Below are positions 22,960 to 32,068 of a stretch of 64,000 nt of DNA, piece after piece (position 1 is the first letter of the stretch; every line of letters starts with the position of its first letter). The notes beneath the pieces were generated by a model. The model did not search any database, was not told the DNA's origin, and was given only the letters and a program-made list of their open reading frames with translations. The DNA is from Couchioplanes caeruleus (lineage in GTDB: Bacteria; Actinomycetota; Actinomycetes; Mycobacteriales; Micromonosporaceae). The stretch is taken from positions 2,487,501-2,551,500 of the forward strand of contig NZ_CP092183.1 of the NCBI RefSeq assembly GCF_023499255.1, given 5' to 3'. A program made the position numbers and the translations under genes.

Positions 22960-23952
22960 GTGACACAGATCTGTCCCACTACCAGCCGGCTCTATGAGGG
23001 CGGCGGCGTCGTGGCCGAGGGCTTCGGCGTCGCCGACGTCCCGCGGTTGCTGGAGGAGCACCCCAAGGGCGTGGCCTGGCTCGACCTGTTCGACCCGGAC
23101 CTGACGGACCTGGAGGCGATCGCCGCCGACTTCGGGTTGCACCCGCTCGCCGTCGAGGACGCGGTGCACGACCACCAGCGGCCCAAGATCGACCGGTATC
23201 CCGGTCACCTCTTCATGAACGTGTACGCCGTCCACGTCACCACCGGCGACAACCCCGAGGTCCACAAGGCGGAGATCAGCTCGTTCATCACCGAGCGGGC
23301 GCTGATCACCGTACGCAAGTCCGAGAGCGACCTGTCGGGTTTCCTGCGGCGCTGGGACGAGGACAGCGACCTCGCCCGCGACGGCGGGGTCGCGTTCCTC
23401 GTCTACGGCCTGCTCGACGTCGTGGTCGACGGGCAGTTCGCCGCCGCCCGGGCGCTCGACGAGGCGATGGACGACGCGGAGGACGCCATCCTGGAGGAGG
23501 GCGGCGCGCCCCGCCCGGTACGGATGTACGGCTTCGCGCTGCGCAAGGCCATTGCCGCGCTGCGCCGCCCGGTGGCCCCGATGGCCGACCTCATCGCCAC
23601 CGTGCTGCGCGCCGAGACCGGGCTGGTCGACGAGCGCCTGGCGCCGTACTACCGCGACATCGACGACCACGCCCGGCGGGCCACGGAGACCATCGACAGT
23701 GCCCGGGAGCGCATCAACGGGTTGCTCGAGGCGGACCTCAACGAGCAGAGCAACCAGCTCAACGACGTCACCCGCAAACTGGCCGCATGGGCCGCCATCA
23801 TCGCGGTCCCCACCGCGCTCACCGGCTTCTTCGGCCAGAACGTGCCGTACTGGGGGTACGGGCACGTCTCCGGGTTCGTGGCCAGCACCGGCCTCATCGT
23901 GGTGTCGGCCGGCGGGCTGTACGCGTACCTGAAGCGGCGCGGCTGGCTCTGA
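22960..23952 (+). CDS. corA: CorA-family divalent cation transporter
   Basis: A 330-residue protein starting at GTG 22960, with a TAGTGC -10-like box 6 nt earlier (probably leaderless). A long cytoplasmic alpha/beta and coiled-coil funnel (FLVYGLLDVVVD, then RERINGLLEADLNEQSNQ) precedes two C-terminal membrane helices. The pore signature reads GQN (FFGQNVPYWG) where classical CorA has GMN; many actinobacterial homologues show GQNVP, so this is a subfamily trait. Likely substrate is Mg2+, Co2+ or Ni2+. It is followed 46 nt later by the permease operon but has no obvious role with it. Confidence 0.88.
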   Translation: MTQICPTTSRLYEGGGVVAEGFGVADVPRLLEEHPKGVAWLDLFDPDLTDLEAIAADFGLHPLAVEDAVHDHQRPKIDRYPGHLFMNVYAVHVTTGDNPEVHKAEISSFITERALITVRKSESDLSGFLRRWDEDSDLARDGGVAFLVYGLLDVVVDGQFAAARALDEAMDDAEDAILEEGGAPRPVRMYGFALRKAIAALRRPVAPMADLIATVLRAETGLVDERLAPYYRDIDDHARRATETIDSARERINGLLEADLNEQSNQLNDVTRKLAAWAAIIAVPTALTGFFGQNVPYWGYGHVSGFVASTGLIVVSAGGLYAYLKRRGWL

Positions 23953-23998
23953 ATTCGCGTACCCTGCCCGGGAATCTTGAACGGGCGGGGGAGGTGCG

Positions 23999-26900
23999 AT
24001 GCTCGCGTTGGTGCTCGGCGCCGTGCGTGCCCGGAAGGCCCAGGCGCTGACCGTCCTCGTGCTCACCGCGCTCGCCGGCGCCGTGGCGGTGGCCGGTCCC
24101 TGGTACGGCCTCGCCGCCGCCTCCCGGGCCGCCGCCTCGGACGTCGCGCACGCCCCGCCCGCCCAGCGCGTCGTGTCCGTACGCCAGATCACCGGCATCG
24201 GGGGCGACCCGCAGCGCGCGCTCGACGCGTTCGCCGGCACGGTCCGCGGGATGCTGCCCGTCCCGGACCTGGAGCCCGTCCGCGGCATGACGCTCGCCCA
24301 GAACGCCGTCGTCCGCGACCGGACCCCGGCCATGTCGCTGTCCTACCGCGAGGACTTCTGCTCGCACGTACGGCTCACCGGCGACTGTCCCTCCCGGCCG
24401 GGGCAGGTGGCGGTCAGCCGGGACGCCGCCGAGCAGCTCGGCGTGCGCATCGGCGGCGACCTGCACCTGGCCGCCACGGAGCTGAGCGAGCCCGTACGGC
24501 TGCGCGTGGTCGGCACCTACACCGTGCTGGACCCGGGCGGCGCGTACTGGAGCAACCGCCTCTACCGGGCCGGCGACGGGCCGGACCCCGCGTTCACCGT
24601 GATCGGCACGTTCGCCGACCCGCTGCTGCTCGAGCCGACCCTCACGTACGACGTCGGCGTGCCGGAGGCGCTGATCCGCGGCGACGGCGGCTACGACCTC
24701 GCGACGGTGCTGCGGCGGGCCGGCGGCGCCTTCGAGGACGCGGACCTGCGGCTGGTGAACCCGACGGATCCGCTGCTGCAGACGATCGCCCGGGACCGGG
24801 CCATCGTGCGCGACGGCGTGCTCGTCGCCCTCGGCCAGGTCCTCGTGCTCGGCTGGTTCGCGATGGGGCTGGCCGGCCGGTACACCGGCCGCGAGCGCCG
24901 TGGCGACGCCGCCCTGCTGAAACTGCGGGGCAGCACCCGGGCGGGCATGCTGTGGCTCGCCTTCGGACAGCACCTGCTGCCCATGGTGGTGGGTGCGCTG
25001 GCCGGGGCTCCGCTGGGCTGGCTCGCGGCGCGCGCCCTGGCCGGCCCGGTCCCGGCGGACGACCGAGCCCTCGCGGCCCAGCTGTCGGTCGCGGCGCTCG
25101 CGGCGGTGCTGCTCGGCGGCCTGCTCGTCATGGTGGCGGTGGAGACGGCGGTGCTGCGGCTGCCCGTCGCCCAGCTGCTGCGCCGCGTACCGTCCGGGCG
25201 CCGGGACTGGCGTGCCGACCTCGCCGACCTGGTGCTGGTCGCGGTGGCCGTCGCGGCGGTGTACCAGGCCCGTGCCGGCGAGCCGGGCCGCGGGCTCGCG
25301 CTGGTCGCACCCGCGCTGGTGGCGCTCGCGGTGGGGCTGCTGCTCGCCCGGCTGCTCGGGCGGGCCGCCGACCGGGGAGCGGGCGCGGCCCTGCGCGCCG
25401 GGCGCCTGCGGCTGGGCCTGACCGCCGCCCGGGTGTCCCGCCAGCCCGGGAGCGACCGCGTGTTCGCGCTCCTCACCGTGGCCGTGGCCGTGTTCGCCAC
25501 CGCGGCCGGGGCGTGGTCGGCCGGGCGTACGGCCCGCGTCGAACGCGGCGAGGTCGAGCTCGGTGCGCCCCGCGTGCTGACCGTGCAGGCCCCGAACCGG
25601 ACGGCCCTGCAGTACGCCGTCCACAAGGCCGACCCGGCGGGCCGCAGCGCGATGGCCGTCGTCGCGGATCTCGACAGCGTGCCGCCCGTGCTGGCCGTCG
25701 AGAGCTCCCGGCTCGCCGCGATCGCCCGCTGGCAACCCGGGTACGGCGACGTCGCCACGCTCGCCTCCGCCGCCGGTGCGGCACCCCTCCCGGAGGTTCC
25801 CGCGGTCGACGGCGACCGGTTGTCCCTGCGCGCCCGCAACGAGGGCAAGGAGGACCTGCGGATCCGGGTGGTGCTGCAGAACGAGGCGACCGGGCTGCCC
25901 GCCACGGTGACACTCGGCCCGCTGCGCCCCGGCGAGCACACGGTCGGCGCACGGGTCACCGGCTGCACCGGCGCCCCGGGATGCCGCCTCGTGCGCTGGG
26001 AGCTGGCGCGTGCCCCGCGCGCCGGCGAACCCGACGGGCCGCCGTTCGGGGCGCGGGTGACCGTACGCGCCCTGACGCAGCGCAACCCGGCGCGTCCGGT
26101 GCTCGACGAGGCGGCGCTCGGGGACATCCGCCGCTGGCGCCCCGACCTCTCCGGCCCCGCGGTGCAGCTCGCCGCGCGGCCCGGCGGGCTCACCCTGGCG
26201 ATGGATCCGGGGGAGTCCGGTTCCAGCCCCCGTACCCGCGTGTACGCCGTGGACGCACCGCTCCCACTGCCGATCGTGCTGGCCGGCGAAGCCCCCAACG
26301 CCTGGCAGTTCGGCGACCCGCAGCTGTTCTCGATCGGCGGGTCGCCGGTCACCGTACGGGTCGCCGGCACCGCGGGCGTGCTGCCCGTGCTCGGCCGCAC
26401 CGGGGTGCTCGTGGACCTCGACGCCGCCCGCCGGGTGGCCGCGGACGGGGACCTGGGCGGGGCCTTCCAGGTGTGGCTGGCCGCCGACGCCCCCGCCTCG
26501 ACCGTGGACGCGCTGCGCGCCGCCGGGCTCACCGTCGTGGGCGACGACTCGGTGAGCGCCCGCGCCGGGCTGCTGGCCCAGCAGGGCACGGCGATGGGGG
26601 CCACGTTCGCGCTGCTCGCCGCGGCCGTCGCGGTGCTGCTGGCCGCCGCGGCCGTGGCGGTCGCCACGACCGTGGACCGCGGCCCGCTGCTCGACCTCCT
26701 GCGGGCGTTGCGGGTCCAGGGACTGCCGGGCCGGGCCGCCACCCGGATCGGGTACGCCGGCACCGCCGCGCTGGTCGTCGCCGGTGTCCTCGCGGGTGTC
26801 CTGGCCGCGGTGCTGGGCCGGGTCGTCGCCGGGGTGCCCGCAGCGCCGTTCACCGACGGGTGGGCCGTCGTGCCGCTGCCCGACCCCCTTCGCGCGGGTC

Positions 26901-27010
26901 CGCTGGCGGTGGCCGGGCTGCTCGCGTTCGCCGCCCTCGGAGCCGCCGGCTGGCTCTCCGCGCTGCCGATCGTGCGCCGGCTGCGCGCCCGGAACGGAGG
27001 CGACCGGTGA
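23999..27010 (+). CDS. FtsX-like ABC transporter permease (first of pair)
   Basis: A 1003-residue membrane protein with an N-terminal signal-anchor (LTVLVLTALAGAVAVAGPWYG), a large extracytoplasmic domain, clusters of hydrophobic helices at about 275-500 and three more near the C-terminus (860-990). The arrangement fits MacB/FtsX-type permeases of about 1000 residues that work in lipoprotein, peptide or cell-envelope extrusion. FtsX-like core sequences are LLKLRGSTRAGML and LLRALRVQGLPGRAATR. ATG 23999 follows GGGGGAGG. Its stop overlaps the next permease (GTGA), so the two probably form a heterodimer. Confidence 0.85.
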   Translation: MLALVLGAVRARKAQALTVLVLTALAGAVAVAGPWYGLAAASRAAASDVAHAPPAQRVVSVRQITGIGGDPQRALDAFAGTVRGMLPVPDLEPVRGMTLAQNAVVRDRTPAMSLSYREDFCSHVRLTGDCPSRPGQVAVSRDAAEQLGVRIGGDLHLAATELSEPVRLRVVGTYTVLDPGGAYWSNRLYRAGDGPDPAFTVIGTFADPLLLEPTLTYDVGVPEALIRGDGGYDLATVLRRAGGAFEDADLRLVNPTDPLLQTIARDRAIVRDGVLVALGQVLVLGWFAMGLAGRYTGRERRGDAALLKLRGSTRAGMLWLAFGQHLLPMVVGALAGAPLGWLAARALAGPVPADDRALAAQLSVAALAAVLLGGLLVMVAVETAVLRLPVAQLLRRVPSGRRDWRADLADLVLVAVAVAAVYQARAGEPGRGLALVAPALVALAVGLLLARLLGRAADRGAGAALRAGRLRLGLTAARVSRQPGSDRVFALLTVAVAVFATAAGAWSAGRTARVERGEVELGAPRVLTVQAPNRTALQYAVHKADPAGRSAMAVVADLDSVPPVLAVESSRLAAIARWQPGYGDVATLASAAGAAPLPEVPAVDGDRLSLRARNEGKEDLRIRVVLQNEATGLPATVTLGPLRPGEHTVGARVTGCTGAPGCRLVRWELARAPRAGEPDGPPFGARVTVRALTQRNPARPVLDEAALGDIRRWRPDLSGPAVQLAARPGGLTLAMDPGESGSSPRTRVYAVDAPLPLPIVLAGEAPNAWQFGDPQLFSIGGSPVTVRVAGTAGVLPVLGRTGVLVDLDAARRVAADGDLGGAFQVWLAADAPASTVDALRAAGLTVVGDDSVSARAGLLAQQGTAMGATFALLAAAVAVLLAAAAVAVATTVDRGPLLDLLRALRVQGLPGRAATRIGYAGTAALVVAGVLAGVLAAVLGRVVAGVPAAPFTDGWAVVPLPDPLRAGPLAVAGLLAFAALGAAGWLSALPIVRRLRARNGGDR

Positions 27011-30000
27011 TCGCCCTGGTCGCCGCCATGCTGTGGCACCGCCGGGGGCAGGCGGTCACGCTCGCGCTGCTCGCGCTCTTCGCCGTGGCGGCCGCGGTCG
27101 CCGCGCCCGCGTACCTGCAGGCGACGGACCGGGCGGTCGCCGCGGGCCAGGTCGAGACCGCCGCCGCCGGCGACCGCGGACTGGTGGTCACGAAGGTGGA
27201 GGACGACCGGGCCGGCAGCCAGGCGTCCGGGGACGGCAACAGCCTCAGCTTCTCGACCGTCGGGCCGGCCCTGGTGCGGTTCCCCGGCTTCACCAACGTG
27301 TACGCGGCCGAGTACCCGACCGTCGGCATCGAGCCCGACCTGCGCTACCGGTCCCGCTTCGTGTACCGCCAGGACGCCTGCGCCCACCTGACCATGGCGA
27401 CCGGACGCTGCCTGATCGGCGCGGGTGAGGTCGTGCTGGGCGAGCGCACCGCGCAACGGCTCGCCCTGGGCGCCGGCGACCACATCGAGCTCAGCTACGC
27501 CCAGTTCAGCTCGGACCCGCGCACGCCGGTGTTCGAAGCGCACGGCAGGGCGAAGGGCCTCACGGTGGTGGGCACGTACCGGGTGCCGCATCCGGCCGAC
27601 GCGTACTGGGGCACGCACGGGTACTTCGCCGCCGACCCCGGTGACCGGCCGGGCGAGCCGGTGTTCACGAACTCGGCCACGCTCAACGCGATGGACCACG
27701 GCTCGGCGCTCAAGTCCGTCGACGGTACGGCCGGTCCGGGCGCCCTGGACGTCGACCGGCTGGCCGGGGTGCGGGCCGCGCTGGCCGGCCTGCGCGACGT
27801 CACCGCCAAGCTGGGTTCGACGGTGACCGTCCGGACCGGACTTCCGGACCTGCTGGCCCGCATCGACTCCGGGCGGGCCGCGGCCCGGCTCATCGTCCCG
27901 GTCGTCGCGGTGCCGCTGGTGGCGCTCTCCTGGTTCGCGATCTTCCTGGCGGTCGGGTACGGCACCGAGGGCCGCCGCCCGGAGCTGGCCGTGGTCGCGC
28001 TGCGCGGCGCGCGCCGCCGGGAACGCTGGTGGCTGGCCACCGGCGAGAGCCTCGTCGCCATCCTCGCCGGTGCGGTCGCCGGGTGCCTCGCCGGGCAGCT
28101 GCTGGTGAACGTCGCCGCGGCGCTGCTCTTCCCCGGCGTCGGCGCCGCGCCCGGGGCGGCCGCCCTGCGGTACGCGCCGCTCGCCGCGGCGGGTGCCGTC
28201 CTCGCCGCCCTGCTCGCCCAGCGCCGCCAGCTGTTCAGCCCGGTCGCCCAGCTGCTGCGCCGCGCGCCGGTGGCCGGGCGGCGCCCGCCGATCCTCGAGG
28301 CCGCGGTGGCGCTGCTGGCGGTCGTCACCGGCGTCCAGCTGAGCCTCTCCGGCGGCTCGCCCACCGGAGCCGGGCTGTTCGCGCCCGCGCTCATCGTGTT
28401 CGCCATCGCGCTGCTGTCCGCCCGGGCCCTGCTGCCGATCGTCACCCGGCTCGCGGCGCGGGCGCTGCGCCGCGGACAGGTCGGCCTCGCCCTCGCCGGG
28501 CTGCAGCTGTCCCGCCGCCCCGGCGCCCAGGGACTCTTCTCGCTGCTGGTCGCGGCGGTGGCGGTGACCACGTACGCGGCCGGCGCGGTGGACTCCGGCG
28601 CCCAGGACCGCGCCGCGCAGGCGGAACTCGGCACGGGTGCCGACCGGGTCGTGTCGATCGCCCCGGTCACGCCGGGAGAGCTGCTCGGGGCGGTGCGGGA
28701 GATCGACCGGGACGGCCGGTTCGCGATGGCGGTGGCCCGTACGCCCAGCAACGCCGCCGGCGAACCGCCCGGTCTGGCCGTCGACGCCACCCGGCTCGCC
28801 GCGGTCGCGACCTGGCCCGGCGACGGGCCGCCGGCGGGCCGGGTGGCCGCGGCGCTGCACCCGTCCGCGCCCGAGCCGGTGGTGATCCCCGGCCGGGACG
28901 TCACCGTCGAGGCGATGAGCAGCGGCTTGTCCGCGCAGCACCCGCTCAACCTCACGGTCTCGCTGACCTCCGTGTCCGGGCGCGGATCGACGCGGGTGTC
29001 CCTCGGGCAGTTGCGCCCCGGACCCTTCGCGTACACCCAGCGGGTGCCGTCGTGCGCCGGCGGGTGCCGCCTCGACGGCATCCAGATCACCTCGATCGAC
29101 GCGACCTCCGGCATCTCCGGTCACCTGACGATCACCCGGCTGGGCAGCATCAACCCGGTGGCGGACGCCGTGGGCACCGCGCGGCTCGGCGACCGCTCGC
29201 AGTGGCGGATGACGGCGTACGGGGGCCTCACCGCGGCGCCGGGCGGGCTGGGCATCGACATCGACGCCCCCGCCGGGCTGGGCGACAGCGGAGCGTGGAT
29301 CCAGCCGGTGGACACGCCGTACCCGCTGCCGGTGGCGACGGCCGGGAGCCCGGGGGATGCCGTCACCGGGCTGGACGGGCGGCGCGTCGACGTGACCCGG
29401 GCCGTACGGCTGCCGGCCGTGCCCCGGCTCGGCGTCCGCGCCACCCTCGTCGACCTCGAGTACGCCGACCGGGCCGCCACGGCCGCGGCACCGGCCGCGA
29501 TGACCGAGGTGTGGCTGTCCGCCGCCGCCCCCTCCGACATCCTGGACCAGCTCGCCGCGCACGGCCTGGTGGTCACCGGCGACGTCAGCGCCACGGTCGC
29601 CCGGGCCCAGCTCGACCGGCAGGGACCCGCGCTGGCCCTGGCGTTCTACGCCCTCGCCGGCGGCCTCGCGGTGCTGCTCGGGGCGGGGGCGCTGGTGCTC
29701 GCCGCGGCCGTGGACCGGCAGCGGCGCGCCGAGGACCTGTCCGCCCTGCGCGTCCAGGGGCTGGACCGGCGCTCGGCCGGGCGGGCGACGCTGTGGGCGT
29801 ACCCGATGCTCGTGGTCATCGCCGTGCCGGCCGGGCTGCTCACCGGGCTGGCCGGCTACGGCCTGACCGGGTGGGCGCTGCCGCTGGCCGGGCTGGACCC
29901 GCCGCCGCTGCCGCTGCCGCTGTGGCCGCGCCCGGCGGTGGTCGCGGCCGTGGCGGTGCCGGTGCTGCTGGTCCTCGCCGGGGTGGCGGTGCTGACCAGC

Positions 30001-30042
30001 CGGAATCTGCGGAACCTGGTGGCGGGAAGGACGGGCCGATGA
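27007..30042 (+). CDS. FtsX-like ABC transporter permease (second of pair)
   Basis: A 1011-residue paralogue of the preceding gene, starting at GTG 27007 inside its stop. It has the same plan: N-terminal anchor (AVTLALLALFAVAAAVAAPAYL), an extracytoplasmic domain with a Cys pair (DACAHLTMATGRC), central helices, then a second extracytoplasmic domain (about 545-850) and C-terminal helices with DLSALRVQGLDRRSAGRATL. Together with the first permease and the ATPase it should form an ABC exporter or mechanotransmission complex. The substrate is unknown. Its stop overlaps the ATPase start by 4 nt. Confidence 0.85.
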   Translation: MIALVAAMLWHRRGQAVTLALLALFAVAAAVAAPAYLQATDRAVAAGQVETAAAGDRGLVVTKVEDDRAGSQASGDGNSLSFSTVGPALVRFPGFTNVYAAEYPTVGIEPDLRYRSRFVYRQDACAHLTMATGRCLIGAGEVVLGERTAQRLALGAGDHIELSYAQFSSDPRTPVFEAHGRAKGLTVVGTYRVPHPADAYWGTHGYFAADPGDRPGEPVFTNSATLNAMDHGSALKSVDGTAGPGALDVDRLAGVRAALAGLRDVTAKLGSTVTVRTGLPDLLARIDSGRAAARLIVPVVAVPLVALSWFAIFLAVGYGTEGRRPELAVVALRGARRRERWWLATGESLVAILAGAVAGCLAGQLLVNVAAALLFPGVGAAPGAAALRYAPLAAAGAVLAALLAQRRQLFSPVAQLLRRAPVAGRRPPILEAAVALLAVVTGVQLSLSGGSPTGAGLFAPALIVFAIALLSARALLPIVTRLAARALRRGQVGLALAGLQLSRRPGAQGLFSLLVAAVAVTTYAAGAVDSGAQDRAAQAELGTGADRVVSIAPVTPGELLGAVREIDRDGRFAMAVARTPSNAAGEPPGLAVDATRLAAVATWPGDGPPAGRVAAALHPSAPEPVVIPGRDVTVEAMSSGLSAQHPLNLTVSLTSVSGRGSTRVSLGQLRPGPFAYTQRVPSCAGGCRLDGIQITSIDATSGISGHLTITRLGSINPVADAVGTARLGDRSQWRMTAYGGLTAAPGGLGIDIDAPAGLGDSGAWIQPVDTPYPLPVATAGSPGDAVTGLDGRRVDVTRAVRLPAVPRLGVRATLVDLEYADRAATAAAPAAMTEVWLSAAAPSDILDQLAAHGLVVTGDVSATVARAQLDRQGPALALAFYALAGGLAVLLGAGALVLAAAVDRQRRAEDLSALRVQGLDRRSAGRATLWAYPMLVVIAVPAGLLTGLAGYGLTGWALPLAGLDPPPLPLPLWPRPAVVAAVAVPVLLVLAGVAVLTSRNLRNLVAGRTGR

Positions 30043-30689
30043 GGACGGTGACGGTCGAGGGCGCGGACCTCGCGTACGGCGGCGGCGAGCCGGTGCTGCG
30101 CGGCGTGACGGTGACCGCCCGGCCGGGGAAGGTGCTCGCGGTCACGGGAACCTCCGGCGCGGGTAAGACCACCCTGCTGTCGGCGATGGCGGGCCTGCTG
30201 CCTCCCGCCGCCGGCCGGGTCCTGGTCGACGGGAGCGAGCTGGGCGACCGCGACCGGGCGGTGAAGCTCGGCGTCGTGCTGGTCCCGCAGGACAACGGGC
30301 TCGCCGCGATCCTCACGGCGGCCGAGAACATCGCGGTGGCCGTCATCGCGACCGGTGGCACACCGGCGGACGCCCGCCGCGCCACCACGGAGTCGCTGGA
30401 GCGGCTGGGGCTGGCCGGGCAGGCCGACCAGCTCATCGAGGAGCTGTCCGGCGGGCAGCAGCAGCGTACGGCGATCGCCCGTGGCCTCGCCCTGCGCGGC
30501 GACGTCCTGCTGGCCGACGAGGTCACCAGCGAGCTGGACGCCGCGAACCGGCAGAAGGTCCTCGACGTGCTGCGTGCCGAGGCGGCCCGGGGCGCGGCCG
30601 TGGTCTTCGCTACGCACGACCCCGAGGCGGCCGCGGCCTGCGACCACGAGCTGCACCTGGCCGACGGCGGGGCGACGCTGCTGCGCTGA
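30039..30689 (+). CDS. ABC transporter ATPase of the permease operon
   Basis: A 216-residue MacB/LolD-type ATPase. Walker A is GTSGAGKTT, the signature ELSGGQQQR, Walker B VLLADEVTSELD (Val replaces the usual Pro after DE) and the H-loop FATHD. It overlaps the upstream permease by ATGA and is clearly the energy subunit for the pair. A palindrome CACCCTAGGGTG (30690-30701) starts right after its stop and belongs to the next promoter. Confidence 0.9.
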   Translation: MRTVTVEGADLAYGGGEPVLRGVTVTARPGKVLAVTGTSGAGKTTLLSAMAGLLPPAAGRVLVDGSELGDRDRAVKLGVVLVPQDNGLAAILTAAENIAVAVIATGGTPADARRATTESLERLGLAGQADQLIEELSGGQQQRTAIARGLALRGDVLLADEVTSELDAANRQKVLDVLRAEAARGAAVVFATHDPEAAAACDHELHLADGGATLLR

Positions 30690-30694
30690 CACCC

Positions 30695-30700
30695 TAGGGT
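30695..30700 (+). promoter_or_regulatory. -10 box TAGGGT of osmC-like gene
   Basis: TAGGGT lies 7 nt before ATG 30708 and is embedded in a perfect palindrome CACCCTAGGGTG (30690-30701). Spacing implies a leaderless mRNA, and the palindrome could be a repressor site over the -10. Confidence 0.5.
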
Positions 30701-30707
30701 GGCTCGC

Positions 30708-31163
30708 ATGGGATTGGCACACCACGCGCGGCTGGAATGGGACGGCTCCACGGGTCAGGGCTACCGGGCGTACCCGAGGGCCCACACGGCGACCGCCCCG
30801 CCCGCCGACGTCTCGCTGCGGCTCAGCGCGGACCCGCACTTCCGCGGCGACGCCGACCTACTCAACCCGGAACAGCTGCTGGTCCTGGCCGCGAGCTCCT
30901 GCCAGATGCTGTCGTTCCTGTCGCTGGCGGCCCGCAAGCACCTCGACGTGGTCCGCTACACCGACGACGCGACCGGCTACCTCAGCGAGGACCTGCGGGG
31001 CGCCCGCATCGAACGCATCGAGCTGAACCCGGTCATCCACGTCGCGCCGGGCACGGACGAGGAGCTCGTGCAGCAGCTCGTCGAGCAGGGCCACGAAGAG
31101 TGCTACATCGCGAACTCGCTCAATTCCACGATCACGATCAAGGCGACGGTGACGGGAACCTAG
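30708..31163 (+). CDS. OsmC/Ohr-family peroxidase-like protein
   Basis: A 151-residue soluble protein. Two Cys sit in the positions used by OsmC-type peroxidases: Cys65 in LAASSCQMLSFL and Cys132 in EECYIANSL. The family reduces organic hydroperoxides in the cytoplasm; this is the OsmC-like (YhfA) subgroup. ATG 30708 is chosen over a GTG nine bases upstream because of the -10 spacing. Its stop overlaps the stop of the opposite-strand ATPase (31160-31163), so the two are tail to tail with no space for a terminator. Confidence 0.85.
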   Translation: MGLAHHARLEWDGSTGQGYRAYPRAHTATAPPADVSLRLSADPHFRGDADLLNPEQLLVLAASSCQMLSFLSLAARKHLDVVRYTDDATGYLSEDLRGARIERIELNPVIHVAPGTDEELVQQLVEQGHEECYIANSLNSTITIKATVTGT

Positions 31164-31993
31164 GTGTGCTGGCCGGGGACGAGCGTCACCGAGCCGTTCT
31201 CGTGGTCCACCGTGAAGAGCGTGCCCGGCGGGAAGCTCCCCAGCACCTCGGGCGGCAGCTGCACCGTCCCGTCGCCCGCGACCACGGCGAAGTCCTGGCC
31301 GTCGCGGCCCTCCGCGCCGACGCGGCCGTCGCGGATCGTCACCGCCCGGCCGAGGCGGGCGCCCACCTCGTTGTCGTGGGTCACCACCACGATCGTGGTC
31401 TGCCGCTCGGCGTTGACGGTCTCCAGCGCGGTCATCACCTCGTCGCGCCCGGCCGTGTCGAGGCGGCTCGTGGGCTCGTCCACCAGCAGCAGGCCGGGGC
31501 CGGCCGCGATGCCCACCGCGAGGGCGGCCCGCTGCCGGGCGCCCGGGGTCAGCTCGGTCAGCCGTGCCCGGCCCATGCCCGGCAACCCCACCAGGTCCAG
31601 GATGCGGTCCGGGTCGTCCAGCTCCACGCCCCGGGTGTGCGCCGCCCGGCGCTGGGCCAGCTTGATGTTGCGGTGCAGCGACGCGTACGGCAGCAGGTTG
31701 CGCGCCGCCCCCTGCAGCACGACGCCGATCTCGGTGCCGCGCAGCCGGGACACCTCGGCGTCGGAGAGCTTGCCCATGTCGTACGTGCCGATGTTGATGC
31801 GTCCCGCCGACGGCCGCATCATCCCGGCCAGCAGGGCGATCAGCGTCGACTTGCCGGAGCCGGACGGGCCGACCAGGGCCAGCGTCTCGCCCGGCGCGAT
31901 CGACAGGTCCACGCCGGCCAGCGCCACCACGTCGCCCGCCTCCGCGCGGTAGATGTGCACCACCCGGCGGCACGCCACGGCCAGTCCGTTCAT
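31160..31993 (-). CDS. ABC transporter ATPase with degenerate signature
   Basis: A 277-residue LolD/MacB-type ATPase. Walker A GPSGSGKST, Walker B LLLVDEPTSRLD and H-loop VVTHD are intact, but the signature motif reads ELTPGARQR instead of LSGGQ. A C-terminal extension (about 225-277, GTVQLPPEVLGSFPPGTLF) follows. A partner with a normal signature would be needed to complete both sites, and the neighbouring ATPase at 30039 would fit: asymmetric pairs with one degenerate site are known. Start is ATG 31993 with TACCGT 6 nt upstream. It is read opposite to the permease operon. Confidence 0.8.
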   Translation of the reverse strand: MNGLAVACRRVVHIYRAEAGDVVALAGVDLSIAPGETLALVGPSGSGKSTLIALLAGMMRPSAGRINIGTYDMGKLSDAEVSRLRGTEIGVVLQGAARNLLPYASLHRNIKLAQRRAAHTRGVELDDPDRILDLVGLPGMGRARLTELTPGARQRAALAVGIAAGPGLLLVDEPTSRLDTAGRDEVMTALETVNAERQTTIVVVTHDNEVGARLGRAVTIRDGRVGAEGRDGQDFAVVAGDGTVQLPPEVLGSFPPGTLFTVDHENGSVTLVPGQHT

Positions 31994-31999
31994 GGGCCC

Positions 32000-32005
32000 A
32001 CGGTA
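32000..32005 (-). promoter_or_regulatory. -10 box TACCGT, leaderless start
   Basis: On the minus strand TACCGT lies 6 nt before ATG 31993, placing the likely transcription start at the initiation codon. Confidence 0.45.
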
Positions 32006-32055
32006 GTGGATCACAGCACCCGGTGGTCGCCCGTCCGTGTCGGGACCCCGGACAT

Positions 32056-32061
32056 TAGGGT
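32056..32061 (+). promoter_or_regulatory. -10 box TAGGGT of prs-like gene
   Basis: TAGGGT ends 7 nt before GTG 32069, the same box and spacing as the OsmC gene 1.4 kb upstream. Confidence 0.5.
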
Positions 32062-32068
32062 GTGCCCC

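Noticed and set aside
24691..29562. A 1623-codon open frame on the minus strand
   Set aside because: It is the antisense of the two permease genes; composition is Arg/Gly/Ala-rich noise typical of high-GC shadow frames, with no domain, and the plus-strand genes have clear motifs and coupled stops and starts.
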